Source of the DNA: Capsicum annuum
Taxonomy: Eukaryota > Streptophyta > Magnoliopsida > Solanales > Solanaceae
DNA: 64,000 nucleotides
Reading direction: 5' to 3'
Assembly: GCF_002878395.1 (NCBI RefSeq)
Contig: NC_061116.1
Coordinates: forward strand, 120,517,128-120,581,127
A program made the translations under genes and the position numbers. The notes beneath the pieces were generated by a model that did not search any database, was not told the origin of the DNA, and saw nothing but the letters and a program-made list of their open reading frames with translations. Shown here one piece after another: positions 23,515-35,449 of this stretch (positions are counted from its first letter, which is position 1; each line of letters begins with the position of its first letter).

Positions 23515-23760
23515 TTATATACCCTGGATGGCCGGAAGATGACTATAATGATATGCTTATATACCTGGCAAGGCCAGAGGATACTATAATCATGATGTTG
23601 ATATCTGACAAGATCAGAGGATATTGTAATGATGATTATTAATACCCATAAAGGCTAGAATATGATTATATTTATGTGCCTAGGTGTACATCTACCGGTT
23701 TGAGTCTGGCTATCCCTATATATATACCCGACAAGGTCGGAGAATGGTTATGATGATGAT
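23515..23760. repeat. Imperfect tandem array, about 55-bp unit
   Basis: Four to five degenerate copies of a unit with TATACCTGGCAAGGCCAGAG followed by GATGATTAT-like DNA, inside the solo LTR. It is followed by a GATGATGAT run at 23748-23795. Confidence 0.75.
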
Positions 23761-24726
23761 GGTTATGATGACGATTGTTAAGATGATGATATTTGGAGCA
23801 GTTATGGTATTGTGGATTCTAATGCATTCATTCGTACATGTGTCTTGCCTATTACCAATAAGCGCTTATATCTATCAGCTCATATGAGGGGCTGCATAGG
23901 TATGGGTGATGATTATACTTTGTGGTATGTTGTATGTTGATTGAACCTTCTGATCCTGGGACGGTGGGGTCACGTGATAGGCTCAACTAGGTATTTGATT
24001 GTACGGCTTGTATAGTTATATGTATCTTCTTTCCTTTCTTACTTGCATACTAGCCAGTGATATACGATATAGTATTGAGATTCCTAAGTATGGCTGGAAT
24101 AGGATAGTGCATTCTTACTACTTCCTTAGACTTAATACAATAGTCTCTTGGGCATGAATAGGATAGTTTATCCTTATTATCTTATTGGTTATCTTGTATG
24201 ATTGCTGGATATTTGGGTGTAGTTTGTCATTCTATTTATATATTATATATATATCTACTTTATCTTTGGAGCTCAGTCGGTAGTTGCCTATTGAGTGTCG
24301 CGTGTTTGATACTCATACTACACTTTTGTAGCCTACAGATCATAATACAAGTTATCATCATTGATGTATGTGTCATGCGAAGCACCAATGATTCGGAGAC
24401 TTAGAGTGAGCTCCTGACATTCGGAGTATTACTTATCTTTCTCTTATGTATTAGACTAGTCTCTATACTATATTCAGATATAAGTTATATCAATGTATTC
24501 ACTTGTTGTCACTTTGAAATCCTATTGTGTAGAAGCTCTTGTACTGATACCATCAGGTTTTGGGATTATATTATGTATTTAATTTGATATTATATCATTT
24601 TCACGTTCTTTTCTTTATCTCTTTGGTAGTTCGTTTCTAGTTGTTCCAGACTATGGATTTTGCTTGCCTACTAGTGGATCATAGTAGGTTCCATCACGAT
24701 CCAAGAAATTGATTTGTGATACCCAC

Positions 24727-25164
24727 ATGCAGATGAAAAATCCACTGATTGATCAACGAGAATCTAGCCAAGATACATAATTCGTTTCACAAAATGCATT
24801 AAGAGAGAACGATGGATATGCAAATAAGAAAATCCCTTAATAAGAATGTCCTTTCAGGTAAAGCAATACTCTTAGAGATACTGTAAAATGTAATTCATAT
24901 GAATTTTACATATATTGACTTAATGACAATATCGCGTAGGACAGATATGGCCTGGTATGAGTTACCTAATTAGATGCATGTAAATAGATGGATCTGACAT
25001 AGGGGTTCCGGATGATTCAGATAATTTACAAGAAGGATCTATCTGAGATAACACAGGATGCAGATAAGAAATGTCAAACTCTTGAAGCAAATCAATGGTA
25101 CATTTTCTTTAACTAATGATAATTCCATTATCTTCCCTTAAAATTTCCATTTCAAGGAAAAAAT
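24727..25164 (-). pseudogene. Copia element 2: reverse transcriptase/RNase H junction
   Basis: Minus strand decodes to LEMEILREDNGIII, then TIDLLQEFDISYLHP and DPSCKLSES, the region where copia reverse transcriptase passes into RNase H, ending SISGFFI at the left edge. It is isolated between the solo LTR and the chromovirus. Both edges fall exactly on the TSDs of those insertions, and the frame joins RT sequence at 34624 and RNase H at 20333. Stops are present. Confidence 0.85.
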
Positions 25165-27438
25165 TGTAATACCCCGAAAGATCTTAGCTCGTTTCAGCTC
25201 ACTCTTGCATGCTAAAGGGGTTCAAGACTTAGAAAATTTCACTAAGTGTTAAGATTTAGTCATTTCCAGAGCCCCTAAAACTTTGATGATTTTAATTCTG
25301 AACTTCCTAGCCTTAGAACGCTGATTTTTATATTGATTCATGATCGAAGTGGTCGATAGTATGTCTCGGGTAAGTTTTGAAATTTTTGATCGTTGTTTGA
25401 GTCATGTTTAGATGGTCAAAATAAAAAACCAATGCGATATATTCGCGTCGTGCCAGGAATCGCATCGGAAGGGTCCAACGTGATGCGTCACATTTTGCAT
25501 CGTAAGACCGATATACAGCATCGATTATCGCATCGAGTGCCTAGTTAGTATTAATGATTTACGGGTCTAGGAGGTTATTTCAGTCTTTTACCCTCACTTT
25601 ATCTCAGCCATAACATGGGATTAGGGTCTCAAAAGAGCATTATTTGCCTCTTATTTTATATTTTGACTCAATTGAAAACATTCTCTCTCAAGAACAAACC
25701 CTAGCCCCTTCAACGTTAAAGATCAATTCTCAAGAAATCCACCAAGAACTTCCAAGAACACTTGAATTAAGGTATGTGTGATGTTCATCCATGGTTTTCT
25801 TTCACCATGGAGTCCAAGAACCTATTTTTATGTTTTGAATCATAAATTTACATACTTACGATAAAACTATCTCCATGAATCTTTATAGTTTTTTTATTAT
25901 ACATGATGTTTATAAGGAGTTGTTGTTAGAATTAAACTTTGCATGTTGGATTGGTGATGTTTTAATGTTAAACACCTAGTTTATGGTTTAGTATTATAGC
26001 CATGTGAATGATCATATGTTTTCAACTATCCTTATGCTTTAACTCATGACCCTCAAGTGTTTGATGAAATGCCTAAGTAATGATTTTGGGGTAATGCTTA
26101 CCTCTTGCGGTTTTAAATGATCTCATGTGCTCTTATTCATATTGCTATCGAGTCCTGGGGGTTATGAATTCCTGAAAACTTAGTTCTTTACATAGTCAGT
26201 TACAGTATTTTCAGAATGGTTTGTAGATAAACCATAAATAGTAATAGTTCAGTCAGTTATCATAACCAGTTAAGCTAAGATCAGTCTAAAAATTAGTGTC
26301 TTTCAGTTGAGAGTAGGATTTAGCATCGAGCGAATGCAGGACGGCGGCTTCTCCATCAGTTAGGTAGAGTCATTAGTAGTAGTCCTTGTATTCCAAAACT
26401 ACGTAGCTAGCGTGGGTTATGAGGATTCACCCATCAGTTTAGGCTTGACTACCTCACAGGGGTTACCAGTCAGATTAGGCTTGACTCCACCCAGGAGTAA
26501 CCCATCAATTTAGGCTTGACATTCTGGTTCTTCAGTAGCTTAGTAGATCCACACAGCTATTGTTAGTACCCGTGGCACAGTATTGATACCCCTTCCAACT
26601 GGGGTTACAGGTTAGACCCCCTATCAGTTTAGAGCGGGGCATGTCGGTTAGATGATACCTCCCACAGTCTCAGCCCAGTAATCAGTACAGAATTTAGTTC
26701 ATGTTGCTTGACCATGGTATAGAAATTATCAGTTATCTAGTTACCAGATTTTAGTATTTCAGTTTCAGAGATTATTTCAGAAAGATTACATGTTTGGTCT
26801 TGCTCTTTTAGTATTTCATCTTTCCTGCATGTTTACTCAGTTATCTTATATTATTCATCCAGTAATTACTTTGTGTTCAGTTAAACCACGCATTTTAGCC
26901 TAACCTCATCTCATATACTAGTACATTCAAAGTACTGATAGCATACTCATTTCTTGCGCTATGATGTTTAATATCATAGGTTCGGACGCTCAGTTTCCCG
27001 AACGAGCATAGACAGGATCAGTTAGCCAGCATCAGCAGCAGTGGTGAGTCCTCATACTTTGAGGACAATTTTATTTTATATTCAGTTATGTCAACAGTTC
27101 AGTTATTTAGTCAGTCGGAGTTAGTTTAGGGCTTGTCCCATCAACTCCACAGTCAGTCACTTTTAGAGGCTTTTAGACATTCAAATATATTGATAGTTGT
27201 TCAGTTGTTTTGCCAGTATTTTAGTATGTTTTTAGATGTTAAAAACTATGATTCAATATTTTTATCAGTATTCAGTTTTTCTAAAAATTTATGGCGTCTT
27301 TAGATTACTTCCACACATGTCTTTTATTTTTAGTATATTATTCAATACTCACAGAAGGTACCAGCTCATGGGTGAGCTTGTGGTCTTTTGGGACCATAAG
27401 CACTGTATGGCGATAGGGTGTATTTTTAGGTCGTTACA
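25165..27438 (+). repeat. 5' LTR of chromovirus 1
   Basis: TGTAATACCCCG...GTCGTTACA. It contains a GCGAT/GCATCG-rich cluster (25435-25540), a leader-like ACAAACCCTAGCCCC at about 25700, several copies of a CACCCATCAGTTTAGGCTTGAC-like module (26424-26545), and CAGCTCATGGGTGAGCTTGTGG near the end. Much of it is shared with the LTRs of 45963-53988 in reverse orientation. Confidence 0.92.
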
Positions 27439-27442
27439 AACT

Positions 27443-27454
27443 TGGTATCAGAGC
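27443..27454 (+). other. Primer-binding site of chromovirus 1
   Basis: TGGTATCAGAGC, the plant initiator tRNA-Met complement, four bases after the LTR end. Confidence 0.92.
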
Positions 27455-27594
27455 CTAAGGTTTTAAAGTATTCTAGGGAGTCTGAAAGTCACGTTGAGTA
27501 GAGTCTTGTGCATGGGTGTGAAGTGCACCACACCTATGGATAAGAGGCTACAAGTTATTTTAGGAAAAGTTCTCCTTCTTTTAGTATTCATATT

Positions 27595-28690
27595 GTGAGA
27601 GTGATATGCCTCCTAGAAAGAATAATGGAAGAAAAAAATGGGAACCAGCCGACACCTCTATCCATTCAGAAAGATCCATTGAATGAGCATGTTTCTCATG
27701 TCGAGTTTAGAGCCACATTCACCACTCTAGCCCACTCAGTAGTAGCTCAGAACAATCAGCCAGCTGCTCTCCCAGCCAACCCAGTGGCTAATACTATTAT
27801 AGCTAGGATTCGGGACTTCATCCGAATGAATCCTCCTCAATTTTTGAGATCCAAGTCTGATGAGGATCTGCATGAGTTCCTTGACATGGTTCAAAAGGTA
27901 ATAGATATTATGGATATGAATTCTAGTGAGAGTGCAGAGTTGGCTGCTTACTAGTTGAAAAATGTGGCTCATACCTGGTTTAAGCAGTAAAAGGAGGATA
28001 GAGGCGCAGATACAGGGCCTATAAAGTGGGAGGAGTTTGCTACAGCTATTTTAGATAGATTCTTTCCTTTAGAGTTAAAGAAAGCTAAGGTGCTGGAGTT
28101 TATAAATCTGAAGCAGGATAGTATGAGCGTGAAGGTGTATTCACTTAAGTTTACCCAGTTGGAGAGGTATGCTCCTCATGTGGTGTCTGATAATCGGTCT
28201 AGAATGAGTAAGTTTGTATCAATCATATCTGATAGCATGGTAAAAGAGTGTAGGGCTGCTATGTTGATTAAGAAGATGGATATATCTAGGCTTATAGTTA
28301 ATTCTCAATAGGAGGAGCATAAGCTTAAAGAGAGGGAGGGGCAGAGTAAGAGATCCAGAATGGGTAGCTTTAGTTTTGCTTAGCCAAAGTCAGAAGGTGG
28401 TAATTGTTCTCAGTTTCGACAGAAGTTTTTAGCCCAGTTCCATCCTTAGCTAGTGCACCAGTACCAAAGTTTAGGAATGATAGTCAGGATAGGGTGCCAG
28501 GATCTAAGCCTCAGGGTAGTGTGAACAGTGGCCATACCAACCCTCTTTTCTAGAAATATGGTAGGAATCATCACGGTGTGTGCAGGGCTGGAAGTGATGT
28601 ATCTTTTAGATATGGAAAGCCAGGCCACAAGTTTATAGAATGTCGATTGGTTTCTAAGAAGGGGATAGAGTCACGCTAGTAGGGTCAGTC
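27595..28690 (+). pseudogene. Chromovirus 1 gag (broken)
   Basis: An MPPRKNNGRKK-type start at 27607 shifts frame. The main frame then carries MNPPQFLRSKSDEDLHEFLD (27826-27885), HTWFKQ followed by a stop, WEEFATAILDRFFPLELKKAK (28027-28090) and FINLKQDSMSVKVYSLKFTQ (28098-28160), the retrotransposon gag domain of chromoviruses. Stops interrupt near 27955, 27990 and 28310; several are TAG where Gln or Trp is expected. The zinc knuckle (about 28600-28640) reads SFRYGKPGHKFIEC, so the first two Cys of C-x2-C-x4-H-x4-C are Ser and Tyr and it cannot bind zinc normally. Gag would package element RNA in the particle. Confidence 0.88.
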
Positions 28691-28799
28691 CAGTCAGCCA
28701 TCAGTTCCAGTAGGTCGCCAAACTTAGGAGGGCATGCTTCCAGTGCTACCAGTGTTCAGTACCAAAACAAATTATATGCACTCCAGTCTTGACATGATC

Positions 28800-29010
28800 A
28801 GGAAAGCTCTCCTGATGTGGTTACGGTACGTTGCATGTTTTTCACCTTCATGTGTATGCTTTATTAGACCCCAGAGCTTCACTTTCTTTTGTAACCTCTT
28901 ATATAGCTGTGAATTTCGGTGTCAGTCCTGATACTTTAGCAGAACTCTTCTCAGTGCAGAACTCTTCTCAGTGTCTACTCCAGTAGGTGTCTCCATATTA
29001 TCTAGGCAGG
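28800..29010 (+). pseudogene. Chromovirus 1 protease region
   Basis: At 28843-28915 a frame reads HVYALLDPRASLSFVTSYIA. In related elements the motif is LLDPGASLSF, so the Gly of the active-site D-x-G triad is Arg here. Flanking frames are interrupted by stops. The protease would cut the polyprotein. Confidence 0.75.
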
Positions 29011-29389
29011 TATACAGGAACTGTCAGGTCACAATGTCCCAGAAAGTCACCTCAGTTGATCTTGTAGAGTTAGAGATGACTAATTTTGATGTCTTTCTCA
29101 ATATAGAATAGCTCTACTCGTGATATGCTTCAGCTAATTATAGAAACAGAGATCTCCATTTTTAATTTTTGAATGAACCAGTTCTTGAATAGAGGGGTAG
29201 TACTTCAGCGCTTAAGGTTCAGCTTGTTTCATACCTTAAAGCAAGAAAAATGATATCCAAGGGGTGTGTTTACCATCTTATCCAAGTCAAAGACTCTAGT
29301 TCAGAGACTCCCAGTCTTGAATCAGTTCCAGTAGTGAGGGATTTCCCAGATGTTTTCCCAAAGAATTTCCCAGAGTTTCTCCCGAAAGG

Positions 29390-30160
29390 GAAATCAACTT
29401 CAGAATAGACCTTCTTCCAGATACCCAACCTATCTCAATTTAGCCCTACAAAATGGCTTCAGTCGATCTTACAGAGTTAAAAGAACAATTTAAAGATCTC
29501 TTAGATAAGGGATTCGTCAGGCCCAGTGCTTTCCCATAGGGCACTCTAGTCCTTTTCGTGCGTAGAAAAAATGGTTTTCTTAAAATATGCATCGATTACC
29601 GTCAGTTGAACAAAGTCATAATCAAAAATAAGTATCCACTTCCAAAGATTGATGACTTGTTCGATCAACTTCAGGGTGCCAGTTATTTCTCTAAGATAGA
29701 CCTAAGATTCGGTTATCATCAGATCAAAGTCAGAGAATGTGATATTCCAAAACTAGCTTTCAGAACTCAGTATGGTCACTTTGAATTTCTAATTATGTCC
29801 TTTGGTCTAATGAATGTCCCAATAGTTTTCATGGACTTGATGAATAGAGTGTTCAAGCAGTACTTGGTTATGTTCGCCATAGTCTTCATAGATGACATCC
29901 TTTACTATTCCCGTAATGAAATTGATCATGCAAACCACCTCAGAATAGTATTGCAAACTCTTAGAGCCTATCAGTTGTTCACCAAATTCAGTAAGTGCCA
30001 TTTTTGGCCAAGATCAGTAGTTTTCCTTGGTCATATTATTTCCAGTAATGGCATTAGAGTAAATCCTCAAAAGATCAAAGCAGTAAGAAACTGGCCCAGA
30101 CCTATTTCTCCAATAGATATTAGGAGTTTCTTGGGTTTGGTTGGCTATTACTGATGGTTG
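29390..30160 (+). pseudogene. Chromovirus 1 reverse transcriptase
   Basis: [20 protein letters not shown] (29473-29525), then an open frame from 29558 with [35 protein letters not shown], a [10 protein letters not shown] block, and the catalytic FIDD box at 29885-29896 ([10 protein letters not shown]). These are the conserved RT blocks, with catalytic Asp residues kept in KIDL and FIDD. The C-terminal thumb has [20 protein letters not shown] and SFLGLVGYY, then a TGA stop replacing Arg at 30152. A TAG lies near 29538. This is the longest preserved stretch (about 198 codons). Confidence 0.92.
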
Positions 30161-30690
30161 TCGAAGGGTTTTCGTCCATTGTGTCCCCCATGTCTAGATT
30201 AACTCAGAAGAAAGTCAAGTTTCAATGTTCAGCTTCCTATGAGAAGAGTTTTCAGGAGTTGAAGGCTCGAGTCACCTCAGCCCCAGATTTGACCTTACCA
30301 GATGGTTCAGATGGGTTTGTTGTTTACTATGATGCCTCTAGATTTGGGTTGGGTTGTGTTTTGATACAGAGAAGGAAAGGTCACAGCCTATGCCTCTAGA
30401 AAACTTAAGGCCCATGAAAAGAATTATCCTACCCATGATCTTGAGTTAGCAGCTATTGTGTTTGCCTTGAAAATATAGAGGTATTATCTGCATGGGGTGC
30501 ATGTTGATATGTTCATAGATCACAAAAGTTTATAGTATGTGTTTTTGCAAAGAGAGTTAAATCTTCTTCAGAGGAGGTAGTTAGAATTATTGAAAGATTA
30601 TGATATAAATATTTTATATTATCTGGGCATGGCCAATATATTGGTAAATGCCCTTAGTAGATTGTCTATAGGTAGTGTTGCTCATGTTGA
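30161..30690 (+). pseudogene. Chromovirus 1 RNase H
   Basis: FSSIVSPMSRLTQKKVKFQ at the start, [17 protein letters not shown] with the first catalytic Asp (about 30320-30370), [14 protein letters not shown] with Glu (about 30430-30475), MFIDHKSL with Asp (about 30510-30535) and ending in ANILVNALSRL (about 30630-30665). Frameshift near 30385 and TAG stops at several Gln/Trp positions. Confidence 0.88.
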
Positions 30691-30890
30691 GAATGATAAG
30701 AAGAAGTTTGTTTAGGAGGTTCATCAGTTAGCTAGATTAGGCGTTCGTTTGTTTGACTCAGCTAAGGGTAGTGTATAGGTTCAGAATAGCTTAAAATCTT
30801 CTTTGGTTACAGAGGTAAAAGAAAAGCAAGATAAGTTGAAGGAGTCAGTCAGAGATAAAAAAAAAGTAGAGGTTTTCATCCAAGGGGGAG

Positions 30891-31880
30891 ATAATATGTT
30901 GCGTTTCCAGGGTAGGCTATGTGTGCCGTGTGTAGATGGTTTGAGACAGCGAATTCATGCATAAGCGTATGGTGCACGCTACTTTCTTCACCTAGGAGCT
31001 ACTAAGATGTACCGTGATTTGCAGGAAATCTATTGGTAAAGCGATATGAAAAGGGATATTGCAGAGTTTGTAGCCAAGTGTGCTAATTATTAGCAGGTTA
31101 AGGTTGAGAACCAAAGGCCTAATGGTGCTATGTAGGAGTTTAGCATCCCCATATGGAAGTGGGAAGAGGTGAATATAGATTTTGTGACAAGGTTGCCTCG
31201 TTCACAATGCCATCATGATTCGATTTGGATTATTATAGATAGAATGACCAAATCAGCCCATTTCTTGTCAGTCCATACTTCTTATTCAGATGAGGATTAT
31301 GCCAAGCTCTATATTAGAGATTTGGTTAGATTTCATGGAGTCCCATTGTACATCATTTCAGATAGAGGCACTTAGTTTACCTCTTAGTTTTGAAAGGCTT
31401 TTTAGAAAGCTCTTGGTACCCAAGTTTGTCTTAGTACATCCTTTCACCCTCAGACAGATGTAAAGGAAGAGAGGACCATTCCAACCTTAGAAGACATATA
31501 GACATCTTATATTATCGACTTTAAGGGTAGTTGGGATAATCACTTGCCACTGATTGAGTTTGCTTACAATAACAGTTATCATTCCAGTATTCAGATAGTT
31601 CTATTTGAGGCTCTCTATGGAAGGAGATGTAGATCCCCTATTGGATGGTTTGAGGTAGGTGAGACTTCATTGATAGGGCCAGATTCAGTGTTTGATTCTT
31701 CAGAGAAAGTTCAGTTGATCAGGGAGAGACTTAAGATAGCCCAAAGTGATCATAAATCCTATACAGATGGGTGTAGGAAAGATCTCGAGTTTACAGTTAG
31801 AGATTTAGTCTATTTTGAAATCTCTCCCATGAAGGAAGTGAAGAGGTTTGTTAAGAAGGAGAAGCTCAGTACCTGATGTG
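30891..31880 (+). pseudogene. Chromovirus 1 integrase
   Basis: GRLCVPCVDGLRQRI at about 30908, an HHCC-type region with HLGATKMYRDLQEIYW (30985-31035) and EFVAKCANY (second Cys pair incomplete), then the core. Asp in NIDFVTRLPRS (about 31172-31200), Asp in IISDRGT (31355-31375), and Glu in KEERTIPTLED (about 31465-31495) complete the DDE triad. FAYNNSYHSSIQIVLFEALY and GRRCRSPIGWFEVGE follow. Several TAG stops (for example 31376 and 31385) fall at Gln/Trp codons. Integrase joins cDNA ends to the target. Confidence 0.9.
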
Positions 31881-31929
31881 TTAGCCCTTTCAGGATCTTA
31901 AGTCATTTGGCAAGGTAGATTATGAGCTT

Positions 31930-32120
31930 GAGCTACCTGCAGATTTGGCATCAGTGCATCCAGGGTTCCATGTGTCCTTGTCAAGGAAGAGGAACAAAGA
32001 AGTTTCTTTGGTCAAAGTTCTTTGGCAGAAGCAGTCCATAGAAGGAGCTACTTGGGAAGCAGAAGCAGATATACGAACCAAGTATCCTCACTTTTTCTCC
32101 GCGAACTTTGATTCAATTCA
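31930..32120 (+). pseudogene. Chromovirus 1 chromodomain
   Basis: ASVHPGFHVSLSRKRN then EVSLVKVLWQKQSIEGATWE and AEADIRTKYPHFF. This is the C-terminal integrase chromodomain of Del/Tekay chromoviruses, which directs insertion to heterochromatin in studied relatives. The N-terminal half is degraded. It ends about 240 bp upstream of the right LTR. Confidence 0.85.
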
Positions 32121-32334
32121 AGGTAATAGTTTTTCCTTAGATTATCTCTTTTACATTCTCAATTCCAACCATATAATCATATTCATGTCATTGTATGCAT
32201 TCACGAATTGGCTCAGTCAGTCACCATGTTCAGACTCAATTATGTAATCATGTTTCAGTTGTGTATATTCAGCATGTATTCTCAGAACATCAGTAATACT
32301 TAGCTTAACCAGTGTCATTCGAGGATGAATATTC

Positions 32335-32349
32335 GCAAGGAAGAGATAT
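32335..32349 (+). other. Polypurine tract of chromovirus 1
   Basis: AAGGAAGAGATAT directly upstream of the 3' LTR. The corresponding tract in the related element at 48385 is AAGGGGGAGATAA, so this one has lost Gs. Confidence 0.75.
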
Positions 32350-34623
32350 TGTAAGACCATGTAAGATCTTAGCTCGTTTCAGCTTACTCTTGGATGCTAA
32401 AGGGGTCCAAGATTTAGAAAATTTCACTAAGTGTTAAAACTTAGTAATTTCCAAATCCCCTTAAACTTTGATGATTTTAATTCTGACCTTCCCAGCCTTA
32501 GAATACGGATTTTTAAGTTGATTCATGATCGAGGTAGTCGATAGCATATCACGAGTGAGTTTTGGAATTTTTGGTAGATGTTTGAGTCATGTTTGGATGG
32601 TCAAAATAGAAGACCAACACGATATAGTCACATCGGGCTAGGAATTGCGTCGGAAGGGTCCAACGTGATGCATATCATTTCACATCATAAAGACCAATGC
32701 ACTATGTCGATTATCGCGTCGGGTGCCCAGTTCGTTTTGATGATTTATGGGTCCAAGAGGGTATATCAATTTTTTTGTCATACTTTATCTCAGCCATAAC
32801 ACGGTATTAGGATCTCAAAAGAGAATTATTTGCCTCTTATTTCATTTTTTGACTCAATTGAAAATGTTTCCTCTTAAGAACAAACCCTAGCCCCTTCACT
32901 TTCAAGATCAATTCTCAAGAAATCCACCAAAACCTCCCAAGAATTCTTTAATTATGATATGTGTGATGTTCATCCATGGTTTTTTTTCACCATGGAGTCC
33001 AAGAACCTATTTTTATGTTTTGAATCATGAATTTACATGCTTACAATAAAACAATCTCCATGAATCTTTATGGTTTTTTATCAAACATGATGTTTACAAG
33101 GAGTCGTTGTTAGAATTAAACTTTGCAGGTTGGATTGATGATGTTTTCATGTTAAATCCCTAGTTTACGGTTTAGTATTATAACCATATGAGTGATCATA
33201 TGTTTTAAACTATCCTCATGCTTTAACTCATGGCCCTCAAGTGTTTGATGATATGCCTAAGTAATGATTTTAGGGTAATGCTTACATATTGCAATTTTAA
33301 ATGATCTCATGTGTTCTTATTGATATTGCTATGGAGTCCTGGGGTTATGAATACTCAAAAACTTAGTTGTTTACATAGTCAGTTATAGTATTTTTAGAAT
33401 AGTTTGCAGATAAACCATAAACAGTAACAGTTCAATCAATTATCATAACCAATTAAGTTAATATCAGTCCAAAAATCAGTGTCTTTTAGTTAGGAGTAGG
33501 ATTTAGCATCGAGCAAATGCAGGATGGTGGCTTCCCCGTCAGTTAGGTGGAGTCATTAGTAGCTATCCCTATATTCCAGAACTACGTAGCCAACATGGGT
33601 TATGAGGTGTCACCCGTCAGCTTAGGCTTGACTACCTCCCAGGGGTCACCCGTCAAATTAGGCTTGACTCCGCCCAGGTGTCACCTGTTAGTATAGGATT
33701 AACATTCTGGTTCTTTAGTAGCTTAGTGGATCCACACAACCATTGTTATTACCCATTGTATGGTATTGACACCCTTTCCAACTAGGGTTATAGGTTGGAC
33801 CCTCAATCTGTTAAGAGCGGGGTATATAGGTTGGATGATACCTCCCGCAGTCTCAGTCCAGTAATCAGTACCGAATTCAGTTCATGTTGTTTGACCATGG
33901 CAAACTGATTTTCAGTTATCTAGTTACCAGATTTCAGTATTTCAGTTTCATAGATTATTTCAGAAAGATTACATACTTGGTTTTGCACTTTCAGTAGTTT
34001 AGCTTTCATGCATGTTTACTCAGTTATCTTATGTTATTCAGCTAGTTATTACTTCATGTTCGGTTAACCCGTGCATTTCAGCCTAACCTCATCTCATATA
34101 CTATTAAATTCAAAGTAGTGATCGGATACTCATTTCTTGTGCTATGATGTATTATATCATAGGTTCGGACGCTCAGTTTTCCGACCTAGCTTAGACAAGA
34201 TAAGTTAGCCAGCATCAGCAGGAGTGGTGAGTCCTCATACTTTGAGGACAAGTTTATCTTATATTCAGTTATGTCAACAGTTTAGTTATTTAGTTAGTCG
34301 GAGTTAGTTGGGGGCTTGTCCCATCAACTCCACAGTCAGTTAATTTTAGAGGCTTTCAGACATTCAAATTGATAGAAAGTTGTTCAGTTATTTTGCCAGT
34401 ATTTTTAGTACATTTTCAGACTTTCAGAAATATAATTCAGTACTGTTATCAGTATTCAGTTTTTCTAAAACCTTATGGCATCTTTAGATTATTTTCGCGC
34501 ATGTCTTTTATTTTTAGTATATTGTTCAGTACTCACAGAAGGTACCAGCTCATGGGTTAGCTTGTGGTCTTTCAAGACCATAAGCATCGTGTGGTGACCA
34601 AGGTGTATTTTTGAGTCATTACA
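32350..34623 (+). repeat. 3' LTR of chromovirus 1
   Basis: TGTAAGACCATG...GAGTCATTACA, 2274 bp, the same length as the 5' LTR and collinear with it. Confidence 0.92.
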
Positions 34624-35215
34624 AAAGTGTAGTTGGCCGAGATATTTGATTTTGAATTCTAAATGAAGAAACTGCTTCAGATATTTGATCTCATTAGTAT
34701 CACTTCCTGTAACAAGGATATCATGAACATACACAGCCACAATAGATATCAAAGAACCAACCTTCTTGAAAAATAAAGAATAGTCGTTAAGAGAAACACT
34801 GTAACCTTTGAAATTAATAGCATCTGCAAGCTTGGCATACCATTGCCTAGAAGTTTGTCTCAAATCATGGAGGGATTTGTTAAGCTTGCATACTAAATTA
34901 GTATTGGGAGGAGACAAACTAGGTGGAAACCTCATATACACCTCTTCTTGGAAATCCTCCTGCAAGCAAGCATTGTTAACATCAAATTGAAAAATAGGCC
35001 AATTCTTTTTAGCAGTTATAGATTAAAAAACATCTTATTGTAGTTATTTTGACTATCGATAAAAAGGTTTCATTGAAATTTATCCCTTTTTTTATGTCCC
35101 CCTTTATGACTAGCCTGGCTTTTAATCTTTTAATTGATCTGTCTTCGTGATGCTTTACCTTATAAACCCATTGACAAGGTAAAGCCTTCCAAGAAGAACC
35201 ACATCCTAGGTGTGG
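34624..35215 (-). pseudogene. Copia element 2: reverse transcriptase
   Basis: Frame 34624-34965 carries EEVYMRFPPSLSPPNTNLVC, KLNKSLHDLRQTSRQWYAKL and YVHDILVTGSD, where the catalytic YVDD box has become YVHD: the first Asp is His, which should abolish activity. It ends EFKIKYLGQLHF at the chromovirus TSD, and the next copia residues are at 25164 leftward. Upstream pieces (35000-35215) include a degraded QLDVNNA-like region and [13 protein letters not shown]. Confidence 0.9.
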
Positions 35216-35449
35216 TTAGTCTGTAAAGATGTCAATTCATAGTTCATAGAATTGCACCAACTCGGATGGGTAAAAGCTTAGTGATAACTAGTAGGTTCAA
35301 TGATTTTAGACACTGACTCAAGAATGAGCTGATTTGATAAAGAAAGTCCAGCAAAAGGAATAGAATTGGATGTAATAAGAGATGTAAAACAAAACTCAGT
35401 GACTGGGCTAAGAAATATGTTATTACAGAAATAATCTTATAAGTAGACT

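Larger units (their letters stand above)
20334..24721 (+). mobile_element. 4.4-kb solo LTR of a gypsy-type element
   Basis: Begins TGTAATGACCCTAC at 20334 and ends GATTTGTGATA at 24721 (probably TGTGACA with a C-to-T change). It is flanked by a perfect 5-bp duplication CCCAC (20329-20333 and 24722-24726) inside the copia RNase H. No primer-binding site, polypurine tract or gag-pol trace lies within its 4388 bp, and no second LTR copy is present, which fits a solo LTR left by recombination. Its last 60 bp (CTAGTGGATCATAGTAGG, CCATCACGATCC) resemble ends of Solanaceae gypsy LTRs. It carries three tandem arrays and a strong inverted repeat, listed separately. Confidence 0.85.
25165..34623 (+). 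mobile_element. Full-length Ty3/gypsy chromovirus (Del/Tekay type), element 1
   Basis: Two LTRs of exactly 2274 bp (25165-27438 and 32350-34623) enclose 4911 bp. A primer-binding site follows the left LTR and a purine-rich tract precedes the right LTR. Order gag, protease, reverse transcriptase, RNase H, integrase, chromodomain defines a chromovirus, and the chromodomain type points to Del/Tekay. Flanks AAAAT (25160-25164) and AAAGT (34624-34628) match at 4 of 5 positions. It lies inside copia element 2. LTRs differ at roughly one site in eight or ten over the first 200 bp by eye, so it is not recent. Many stops make it non-autonomous today. Confidence 0.92.

Noticed and set aside
28446..28628. 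60-codon minus-strand frame
   Set aside because: Antisense shadow of chromovirus 1 gag.
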